NCBI GenBank assembly: GCA_903832105.1
Contig: CAILAO010000724.1
Location: 1 to 15,563 of the forward strand
Direction of reading: 5' to 3'
DNA: 15,563 bases
Source: an uncultured Pseudomonadota bacterium
GTDB taxonomy: Bacteria > Bdellovibrionota_B > Oligoflexia > Oligoflexales > CAILAO01
The notes under the pieces are model-generated. The model ran no database searches, had not been told where the DNA came from, and saw nothing but the letters and a program-made list of their open reading frames with translations. Made by a program: the position numbers and the translations under genes. Below, piece by piece: positions 1-5,574 of the stretch (positions are counted from its first letter, which is position 1; each line of letters begins with the position of its first letter).

Positions 1-274
1 AGGCTGCCTTTTTACTTCCCTTTTTCTTGTCACTCGCAAAGCTTTTGAAAAACGACTTAGTGCCAGAGGAGGCTTCGCTAATCGAATGACCGACTTTTTT
101 AGACGCGCCAGTAAAGAATCCACTGGATTTCCCAGAGGACTTTCCAGGGGAACAACTTGTCAAGTAGTGCACGCCGAGTCCCAGAGTAGCGATGAGGGAG
201 ATTAAGAGGAAAAAGTTGCGGGAGGTCCGCTTGCCAAAAAGTTTTGCTTTAAATTGATGAATTTTCTTGCTCAT
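1..274 (-). CDS. Partial membrane-anchored or lipoprotein-like protein, N-terminus only
   Basis: Reading leftward from an ATG at 274, 91 codons stay open to the window edge, so only the N-terminus is present. The protein begins with a basic stretch (MSKKIHQFKAKLFGKRTSRN), then a hydrophobic segment at about residues 21-37, then L-T-S-C, which fits a lipobox. After the cysteine the chain is rich in Ser, Gly and Lys (repeated SSGK- and KSF-like pieces), typical of a flexible linker following a lipid anchor. A GGAAG lies 6 bases before the ATG, an acceptable ribosome-binding site. The gene is divergent from corA, with about 244 bases between the two starts. I do not recognise a family. The long basic N-region also allows an uncleaved membrane anchor instead of a lipoprotein signal. 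Confidence 0.6.
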   Translation of the reverse strand, partial: MSKKIHQFKAKLFGKRTSRNFFLLISLIATLGLGVHYLTSCSPGKSSGKSSGFFTGASKKVGHSISEASSGTKSFFKSFASDKKKGSKKAA

Positions 275-518
275 AACCACTTCCATTTCAACTTCAGATC
301 AGTTCAGTAAATTACACAACAACAGCAATAAACCAGAGCCACTGGAGCAAGGACCTATCGGTCCCTTCGCTCAAGGCACTAAGCAAAAAGAGTTCCAGAT
401 AAATTAGTCAAGAAATTCGATATGTAAGCAAGCTAGCGCGGTGTGATAATCTCGTACGGGTGTCAAAATATTTTACACTCCGGCTAAACGGTCTACAATA
501 AGCAGAGGGAGAATATAT
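275..518. other. Divergent intergenic region upstream of corA
   Basis: This gap separates the left-edge gene (minus) from corA (plus). On the plus strand it holds a promoter-like element and a ribosome-binding site for corA, described separately. I see no RNA gene, M-box riboswitch or convincing hairpin here. The minus-strand promoter for the left-edge gene must also lie here, but I cannot pick it out. Confidence 0.5.
472..499 (+). promoter_or_regulatory. Probable sigma70-type promoter of corA
   Basis: TTTACA at 472-477 (compare TTGACA) and TACAAT at 494-499 (compare TATAAT) are separated by 16 bases. The predicted start of transcription falls near 506, leaving a leader of only about a dozen bases before the ATG at 519. 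That leader holds the ribosome-binding site AGAGGGAG at 504-511 and leaves no room for a riboswitch. The call is by eye from consensus similarity. Confidence 0.5.
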
Positions 519-1652
519 ATGGAAAGTAAGAAACCTGAAGCGAGCACCCCAAGAAGGTTCCTGCGAGGACGTTCCCTGAGTAAAAGGGTTCATTTAGCCG
601 CGAAACGGCAAACGAAAACGATCGGTTTACCTCCTGGAAGCTTGGTTTATGTCGGAAAAGAAGATGCTGAAAAGGGGAAAATTGGTCTTACCGTTTTTGA
701 CGAAAAAAAATGCATCGAAAAGGACCTTCTGCAAATGGAAGACCTCGTCGCTGCAAAAGAAGAAGGGGGATTTGTTTGGGTTGCAGTAGAAGGGTTACAG
801 CAAGTTAAAGCCGTTGAAGAGCTGGGTCAGAGATTTGGCATCCATCCACTAATCTTAGAAGATATATTAAACACCTCTCAACGACCAAAAACGGAAGAAT
901 TCGAGGACTATCTATTCATTGTGCTAAAGTTGATAGACTATAACGCGAGTACAGACGAGATCCTAGTTGAGCAAGTTAGTTTAATTATAGGGCCTGATTT
1001 TCTTCTCACTTTTCAAGAGAAGCATTGCTCATTTTTAGATCGTGTGCATGAAAGACTGCGCACGGGAAAAGGGCGTATTCGAAGACTCGGCGTTGACCAT
1101 CTTGCATACTGCCTCATTGATAGCATCGTTGATAATTACTTTGTTGCTCTTGAAAAACTCGCCGAGAAAATCGAACTTCTTGAAGAAGAAGTTGTTTCCA
1201 ATCCTAACAGGGAAATCTTGCAAGTCATTCATCGAATGAAAACGGATATGATTTTTCTAAGAAAATCAATTTGGCCGCTACGCGAGGTCGTTAATAGGCT
1301 CGTTATCAGTGAGAGTGCCTTTATAAAGGAAGATGTCAAGCCTTACTTGAGAGATGTTTACGATCACGCCGTACATATTATCGACACACTCGAAACATAT
1401 CGTGATATCGTTTCTGGAATGTTAGAGATCTATTTATCTAGTATCAATCACAAGTTGAATGAAGTTATGAAACTCTTGACGGTCATTTCGACAATCTTCA
1501 TGCCTCTCACTTTCTTTACCAGTTGGTACGGAATGAATTTCAAACACATGCCTGAACTGGATGAGGCATGGGGTTATCCACTGATCGGGATGCTTTCTCT
1601 ATTTGTTGCTGTGCTTATGTTGTTTTATTTCAGAAGAAAAGAATGGATATAA
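519..1652 (+). CDS. corA: CorA-family magnesium/cobalt transport protein
   Basis: CorA forms a homopentameric inner-membrane channel for Mg2+ (also Co2+ and Ni2+), gated by cytoplasmic Mg2+. The diagnostic Y-G-M-N selectivity motif is at residues 337-340, at the end of TM1 (about 317-337). It is followed by an acidic loop (MPELDE) and TM2 (about 354-371), with a basic C-terminal tail (RRKEWI). The large cytoplasmic domain precedes these and ends in long charged helices, as expected for the funnel. At 377 residues it is longer than the roughly 316-residue E. coli CorA. The extra length is a basic N-terminal region leading into a GLPPGSLVYVG segment, which is common in the wider bacterial CorA group. 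The start is set by AGAGGGAG 7 bases upstream. It is a single gene between a divergent neighbour and HU. Confidence 0.95.
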   Translation: MESKKPEASTPRRFLRGRSLSKRVHLAAKRQTKTIGLPPGSLVYVGKEDAEKGKIGLTVFDEKKCIEKDLLQMEDLVAAKEEGGFVWVAVEGLQQVKAVEELGQRFGIHPLILEDILNTSQRPKTEEFEDYLFIVLKLIDYNASTDEILVEQVSLIIGPDFLLTFQEKHCSFLDRVHERLRTGKGRIRRLGVDHLAYCLIDSIVDNYFVALEKLAEKIELLEEEVVSNPNREILQVIHRMKTDMIFLRKSIWPLREVVNRLVISESAFIKEDVKPYLRDVYDHAVHIIDTLETYRDIVSGMLEIYLSSINHKLNEVMKLLTVISTIFMPLTFFTSWYGMNFKHMPELDEAWGYPLIGMLSLFVAVLMLFYFRRKEWI

Positions 1653-1736
1653 CCATCGAGATTAAGGGTTGTTATGGCCGCTAGATAAGCCTTCGCTGGG
1701 TTTTGCAATGCAATAGATTTTACAAAAGCCAGGGAC

Positions 1737-1764
1737 AGGAAAGATATCTTTCTTTTTGTTTTTT
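1737..1764 (+). terminator. Weak candidate terminator after corA
   Basis: GAAAG-ATAT-CTTTC (1739-1752) can form a short hairpin, extendable by one G-T and one A-T pair. It is followed directly by a T-rich run (TTTTTGTTTTTT). The stem is short and A/T-rich and lies 85 bases past the corA stop, so the call is tentative. Confidence 0.4.
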
Positions 1765-1779
1765 GAATACAGAAAAGAC

Positions 1780-1808
1780 TTGACCTGCGCTGTTTTTCGA
1801 GTCAACAT
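1780..1808 (+). promoter_or_regulatory. Possible promoter of the HU gene
   Basis: TTGACC at 1780-1785 is a good -35 match. CAACAT at 1803-1808, 17 bases on, is a poor -10. It lies about 40 bases before the HU start in a region that must contain a promoter if the upstream hairpin terminates corA transcription. Confidence 0.3.
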
Positions 1809-1849
1809 CCAACAGAGTTTAACAAGTTAACCCTGTAGGAGAGAGTATA

Positions 1850-2131
1850 ATGAACAAAGGTGAATTGATTGAAGCTGTTGCTTCTGAAACTGAAATGACA
1901 AAGGCCGATTGTGAACGTTATCTTAATTGCTTTGTCGAAACCGTGTCGAAAAACATGAAAAAAGATGACGGCGTAAAACTCGTTGGTTTTGGAACATTCA
2001 AAACCTCCAAGAGAAAAGCAAGAATCGGTCGCAATCCACAAACCGGTGAAGAAATTAAAATTCCAGCCCGCACCGTTCCAGTATTCTCGCCAGGCAAAGA
2101 ACTTAAAGAATCAATTTGGAAGTCCCGCTAA
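1850..2131 (+). CDS. HU-family DNA-binding protein
   Basis: HU proteins are small dimeric nucleoid proteins that bind and bend DNA through a beta-arm. At 93 residues this has the usual HU length. It starts with the typical helical N-terminus (MNKGELIEAVA). The beta-sheet/arm signature follows at about residues 46-70 (VGFGTF ... KARIGRNPQTGEEIKIPA), including the conserved R-NPQTG-E-I and the arm-tip proline. It ends with the helical segment VPVFSPGKELKESI. An AGGAG at 1837-1841, 8 bases upstream, fixes the start. A strong terminator follows, so it is probably monocistronic. IHF subunits share the fold, but the whole sequence reads as HU. I cannot say which paralogue (hupA or hupB) it matches. 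Confidence 0.95.
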   Translation: MNKGELIEAVASETEMTKADCERYLNCFVETVSKNMKKDDGVKLVGFGTFKTSKRKARIGRNPQTGEEIKIPARTVPVFSPGKELKESIWKSR

Positions 2132-2142
2132 TTTTTCGACGT

Positions 2143-2176
2143 ACCAGGGGTGAACCTCACCTCTGGTTTGCTTTTT
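2143..2176 (+). terminator. Intrinsic terminator after the HU gene
   Basis: ACCAGGGGTGA (2143-2153) pairs with TCACCTCTGGT (2157-2167) as an 11-bp stem with one G-T pair and a 3-base loop. It is followed by a T-rich tract (TTTGCTTTTT), and begins 11 bases after the HU stop. Confidence 0.88.
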
Positions 2177-2241
2177 CCCCCTGTTTTTGCATCTTCCCTA
2201 AAAAAATTCCTTGCCAGTAAGTGCAGAATCTAAGGCGTGGC

Positions 2242-2481
2242 CTGAATGGCATTGGGGTAAGGTTGAAATCCTTGAAAGACTTAGACTTAATCATTGTCAT
2301 AATCTTATGGTTTCAACGTGATCTCTTTCGGAAGACTTTTACTTGATCAGCAACACTTCGCCGTATTTCTCGTAGAAGTTTTAGCGAAAAAGCTCGACGT
2401 TTCAAGAAAGAGATCACGTTGAAGTCTCAAGTTTCAAGTCTATGTCTATGAGGACGTATACGTTACCCCGGTGCCATTCAG
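2242..2481. repeat. 240-bp nested inverted repeat (MITE-like element or structured RNA)
   Basis: Three arm pairs are arranged symmetrically. The outer arms are 2242-2260 and 2463-2481 (19 bp, two differences, both G-T in RNA). The middle arms are 2277-2288 and 2436-2447 (11 of 12 bp). The inner arms are 2312-2329 and 2406-2423 (18 of 18 bp). The central loop is 76 bases. On the minus strand the inner part is open for about 37 codons with a stop in the right arm, but it has no start with a ribosome-binding site, so I do not call it a gene. Matching ends with little coding content suggest a miniature transposable element. No target-site duplication is evident. It lies between convergent transcription units (HU from the left, the three-gene secreted operon from the right), so it could also act as a bidirectional transcription barrier or an RNA. 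Confidence 0.75.
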
Positions 2482-2559
2482 TACACACCCAATTAGCTGC
2501 AGTCGCAACAGTCCAGCTTAATCGTCCCATCATGCAGCAAGAGTTAGCTGATTGAGGCG
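2482..2559. other. Short spacer with no recognised signal
   Basis: This stretch lies between the inverted-repeat element and the stop of the minus-strand operon. I find no hairpin with a T-run for the minus strand, so the operon has no recognisable intrinsic terminator of its own before the inverted repeat. A TTAGCTG heptamer occurs twice, which is probably chance. Confidence 0.35.
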
Positions 2560-3171
2560 CTAAGGATAATCCGCGTAACTCACGACTTTCCATGCATCGT
2601 CGGTCTTGCTGCTTCCCGTCGGAAAGGGTTTAACATCGACGATGACTTTTTTTCCGATCTTGTCTTGTAAACCTTTTGGAACCTTGGTGAGTATGCTCGG
2701 CGCCCCTTGAGCACCCTCGATGACGTATTGCCCGTCTTTGTTTTGCAGAACACCTACGAGCGGGGCACGTCCGCTTTCAGCTTTCAAGACCTCAAAATCT
2801 TTAGGTTCTAAACATTTCGAGGGAACTTGCGGTGGGTCTTGCCAAACACCGGCGATCCTAACGGTCATGCCAGAGATGCGCCCAATACGGCGTGAGACAT
2901 CTCCTGGGCAAAGATATGAAAAATCCTTCTCATTGTCGGCAGCAATAAGAGTCACGCGAGTATTAATACCTGAACCGGTAATTTTTATGATTCCTTCTTT
3001 TGAGATTTTGTTTGGTAGTTCAGAGGTTTTCCAATCTTTGATTAACGCCTCGTCTGGCTTAACTTTTTGCTCGTTTGGCGTAGGTGATGAGGCAGGACCT
3101 TTCCCTTGCGCAAAAGCGAGACCTGAAAAGGTGATTCCAACCAGAACTAAGATAAAAAGTATATTTTTCAT
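2560..3171 (-). CDS. Secreted periplasmic protein, possibly two-repeat, unknown function
   Basis: The 203-residue protein has a clean Sec signal peptide: a hydrophobic core (ILFILVLVGITFSGLAFA) with likely cleavage after AFA near residue 21. A Pro/Lys-rich linker follows. Two stretches look related. The first, at about 59-110, runs GIIKITGSG to GMTVRIAGVW. The second, at about 137-183, runs LVGVLQNKDGQYVIEG to KKVIVDVKPFP. Each alternates short hydrophobic strands with glycine turns, as in small beta-barrel (OB-like) domains. Only two cysteines remain, near 88 and 120, both in the first half, and they could form a disulfide. The start is fixed by AAAGGAG 5 bases before ATG. It follows the metallopeptidase gene by 20 bases, so it is the last gene of that operon. 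I recognise no family; the OB-fold idea is inference from strand pattern. Confidence 0.8.
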   Translation of the reverse strand: MKNILFILVLVGITFSGLAFAQGKGPASSPTPNEQKVKPDEALIKDWKTSELPNKISKEGIIKITGSGINTRVTLIAADNEKDFSYLCPGDVSRRIGRISGMTVRIAGVWQDPPQVPSKCLEPKDFEVLKAESGRAPLVGVLQNKDGQYVIEGAQGAPSILTKVPKGLQDKIGKKVIVDVKPFPTGSSKTDDAWKVVSYADYP

Positions 3172-3191
3172 GAAAGCTCCTTTCGTCTCTA

Positions 3192-4988
3192 CTACTTGAT
3201 CCTAACAATAGAAATGCCGGCATTTTCAGAGGAAGAAAACGTAAAACTCAATTTTGCAGCCGGATCAGTAATCGTATGTAACATCGGCTTCGTTTGGTAA
3301 TAGCTGGTGGCAATGGCTTCCTTAAATTCATCGTCTGTAGATGCTGTAAACGTGTTGCTTGGAAGTGTTCTGAATTTATTAAAGTGCATGCCAAATGTCT
3401 TGTTTGTGCCGCCGGACAAGTCCTTAACACCAGATACCGGATCTTGCACTTTATACTGAGAGCCGACATTTGAAGCGGATGAATTATCTAAGACGAGAGC
3501 TCCAAAGTAGCCGCTTACGGCGTCGATCCAATCACCGCCATAGGCCGCTTTGAGGCCGTTGATTCCGATGGTACTGCTTGAATAAAACTCGCGAATAAAA
3601 TCAAGGCCGCCGCCAGCCGTGGGTCTACCATTCTCAAACGTCACACCACCCTTTTGGCTGACGAGATAGTATATGAAGCTCTGCGCTCCCCCGCGTGCGT
3701 TTTCCGGAAGCTGCGTGGCATCCAAAAAGAATGGCGTTGCTGCGTCTGGAAAAACAGTGATAAAGGCTTTGACGTAATTAAAATTTTCTTCCCCGTAACC
3801 AAAAAGATCCTCCATAAAGTGCGCAATGCCCTCGTCGGGAGAAATGGCTTCGTTAGCGCCATTTTGCTTGATGCCTCTGAAATAATGCATGATCGAGTGC
3901 TGCATTTCGTGGGCGAGAGTTGAGTAGACAAACTGCTTGGCAACGCTCGCAGCACAAAGGTTGCGGGCGACTGGATTGGGATCGAGGTAAATAATCGGAC
4001 GTTTAGATGTTTCGGAGGCATCTTTAGAAAATGCACCGGCGAATTTTGCAAAGTCTTCCGGCCATGTGGAGTTTGAAAGGTCGTCAACGACAATGACTGG
4101 TTTATAGCTGTATCCTGAGATGTCAGCAAAATCGTCTTTGTAAATCGCTTTATATGTGGTGAGAAGGTCGGTGAGCGCTGTTTTCAGTTCATCGTTTGTA
4201 CCAACTGTGGCTGGAAGCGCCGTGAGCAGCACGACACAATAGTCAGCTTCTTCGATTTTCGTCTTATCGGCGGTTGAAATAGCATCTTCACCTGGAACTG
4301 GGATCTCAGAGGGGCAACCACTTGCCACAAGTTTTAACGTTACCTGGTCAGAAGAAGCTTTTTGATCGACACTGCGTTTCTTTATTTCGTTGGAGAAAAG
4401 TCGCTCAAGTCTCGTATTGTTGGTCGTTGATGCTGGAGTCAAGTTATATTGCGATTGACTTTCTTCTTGAGAGACAACTTGAGCTTTATCGAGCCATCTA
4501 ACCGTGCGCCACCACCAGGTAGGCTGAGACGTGGCGTCGAATCGGTTTATGATGAGCCTTAATGTATGGTCATATGTTTGGGGCGAAACGAAGTGAGTTT
4601 CGTATTGCAGAGAATCATCAGGAGTTGGCGTGTCTCGATGATCTGCCTGATCGGTGGCGTCCGTTAAAAAAGTTCCCGTGCCGAGCGATATTTCCATGTT
4701 AGCTTCGGCTTTCCCGCCTTCGACCGTCCCGTACTTTCCAAGAACAAAGGGAAGCAGCACATACTGCGCGTCTTTTGCAGCGCCCTTAAATTCAATCGAG
4801 ACGGCATCTTTTCCAGAATCGGGTTTGGCAAGCCATCCGCAGCCTAGATCGCCCTCTGTACACTTTGTCTCATCCTTTTTTTCATCTTCTTTATCCTTTT
4901 TTCCGCAAGATGTTACGGCTATAACAACCGACATCGTAAGCGCGAGGACAACAGGCGTCATGACAGATGTAACATTCCTTCGTTTCAT
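3192..4988 (-). CDS. Lipoprotein with HExxH zinc-metallopeptidase domain (hyicolysin/M30-like)
   Basis: The predicted product is a 598-residue cell-envelope zinc peptidase. The signal peptide ends in V-T-S-C at 25-28, a lipobox, followed by a highly charged Lys/Asp/Glu linker (about 29-42). The catalytic motif is H-E-M-Q-H at 360-364 in LAHEMQHSIMHYF. A DEGIAHF segment 22 residues later supplies E386 as the likely third zinc ligand, the gluzincin layout seen in hyicolysin-type M30 peptidases (HE-QH ... EG). A GTG at 5033 would extend the frame by 15 residues and overlap the upstream gene. I chose the ATG at 4988 because AAGGAG lies 7 bases upstream and the signal peptide then begins properly (MKRRN). 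It sits 31 bases after the Cys-rich lipoprotein gene and 20 bases before the next gene. Peptidase class is well supported by motif; the M30 label is by resemblance and the substrate is unknown. Confidence 0.85.
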   Translation of the reverse strand: MKRRNVTSVMTPVVLALTMSVVIAVTSCGKKDKEDEKKDETKCTEGDLGCGWLAKPDSGKDAVSIEFKGAAKDAQYVLLPFVLGKYGTVEGGKAEANMEISLGTGTFLTDATDQADHRDTPTPDDSLQYETHFVSPQTYDHTLRLIINRFDATSQPTWWWRTVRWLDKAQVVSQEESQSQYNLTPASTTNNTRLERLFSNEIKKRSVDQKASSDQVTLKLVASGCPSEIPVPGEDAISTADKTKIEEADYCVVLLTALPATVGTNDELKTALTDLLTTYKAIYKDDFADISGYSYKPVIVVDDLSNSTWPEDFAKFAGAFSKDASETSKRPIIYLDPNPVARNLCAASVAKQFVYSTLAHEMQHSIMHYFRGIKQNGANEAISPDEGIAHFMEDLFGYGEENFNYVKAFITVFPDAATPFFLDATQLPENARGGAQSFIYYLVSQKGGVTFENGRPTAGGGLDFIREFYSSSTIGINGLKAAYGGDWIDAVSGYFGALVLDNSSASNVGSQYKVQDPVSGVKDLSGGTNKTFGMHFNKFRTLPSNTFTASTDDEFKEAIATSYYQTKPMLHTITDPAAKLSFTFSSSENAGISIVRIK

Positions 4989-4995
4989 GAGAAAT

Positions 4996-5001
4996 CTCCT
5001 T
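4996..5001 (-). promoter_or_regulatory. Ribosome-binding site fixing the metallopeptidase start
   Basis: On the minus strand this reads AAGGAG, 7 bases before the ATG at 4988. It favours that start over the in-frame GTG at 5033, which lies inside the upstream coding region and would put 15 extra residues before the signal peptide. Confidence 0.8.
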
Positions 5002-5019
5002 ATCAAAAAAAGTTCGAAA

Positions 5020-5349
5020 CTACTTCGATTCACTCATCTCGCTCATCTTACAATCAATCTTCCCAAGTTTCATAGGGTCTTTTTTTTGGGCACAGGCGAG
5101 ATCAGCCAGCAACTGCCTTGCTCGGCAAGAGTTAGACCCTTTCCCTGTAATGATCTCATTTTCCTGTAAAGGTTTTCCGTCATACTCCGTGGCGGAGCAA
5201 ACTGCAGGAGCAAACAGAGTTATGCAGACGGTTTTCTGAGGTGGGCAGTTTGCCGGGAGCGTAGTAGCCTCGTCCTGCTTAAACCATGTGCAGCTAGCGG
5301 TGAAAACGCTAAAAATTAATAGAAACGAAAAAAATCCAACATTTTTCAT
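5020..5349 (-). CDS. Small Cys-rich lipoprotein, possibly Kazal-like
   Basis: The product is a 109-residue lipoprotein: hydrophobic signal FFSFLLIFSVFTAS then Cys20. The mature part has six more cysteines at 35, 42, 51, 75, 86 and 100, enough for three disulfides. The segment C-ITLFAPAV-C-SATEYDGKPL resembles the Kazal start C-x-x-x-(Y/F)-x-P-V-C-x-x-DGK. A later N-S-C ... A-x-L-A-C stretch resembles the Kazal N-x-C ... C part, but C51-C75 and C75-C86 spacings are longer than in a standard Kazal domain. The Kazal assignment is therefore tentative. The start is the ATG at 5349, with AAGGA 6 bases upstream; an in-frame GTG at 5379 has no such site. It is the first gene of a three-gene operon with the metallopeptidase. 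It could instead be an unrelated disulfide-stabilised domain. Confidence 0.78.
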   Translation of the reverse strand: MKNVGFFSFLLIFSVFTASCTWFKQDEATTLPANCPPQKTVCITLFAPAVCSATEYDGKPLQENEIITGKGSNSCRARQLLADLACAQKKDPMKLGKIDCKMSEMSESK

Positions 5350-5574
5350 ATATTTTCCTTCTATAGCGAGAGTTTTCACTCGAAACAGACAAAATTCAAT
5401 TTCAAAAAAGTGAACCCTAAAGATAAAAGAGATTTTACGCCATTTTTGGTCTTTTTTCTACGAATCACCATCAGCAATGAGTTAGGCAAGCTATTCTAAA
5501 TGGCTTTTTAGAAGCTATACTAGAATAAAAGCGCCTAATTTCGTTATGTTGGCGCAGCAGTCATTGAGGAGTCC
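5350..5574. promoter_or_regulatory. Divergent promoter region between the secreted operon and the envelope operon
   Basis: These 225 bases separate two divergent operons and must contain both promoters. For the plus strand, TATACT at 5516-5521 is a good -10 but lacks a clear -35. It is embedded in overlapping inverted repeats: TATTCTA/TAGAATA (5492-5498 and 5521-5527) and TTCTAAA/TTTAGAA (5494-5500 and 5507-5513). These could be an operator or a leader hairpin. A ribosome-binding site GAGGAG lies just before the ATG at 5575. I see no convincing minus-strand promoter. Confidence 0.4.

Noticed and set aside
1846..1851. A perfect TATAAT overlapping the HU start codon
   Set aside because: No -35 at the right distance, and transcription from it would start inside the gene. 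It arises from the ribosome-binding-site-to-ATG spacer.
2308..2425. A 37-codon minus-strand open frame inside the nested inverted repeat
   Set aside because: No start codon with a ribosome-binding site. The symmetric arms explain most of the sequence, so a protein is not supported, though it could be a transposase relic.
3641..4129. A 162-residue minus-strand open frame, and plus-strand frames at 2720-3199 and 4654-5169
   Set aside because: All are shadow frames of the secreted-protein operon, whose genes have signal peptides, motifs and ribosome-binding sites. The shadow translations show none.
4989..5033. GTG at 5033 as start of the metallopeptidase
   Set aside because: It would overlap the upstream gene and add 15 residues before the signal peptide. 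The ATG at 4988 has an ideal ribosome-binding site.
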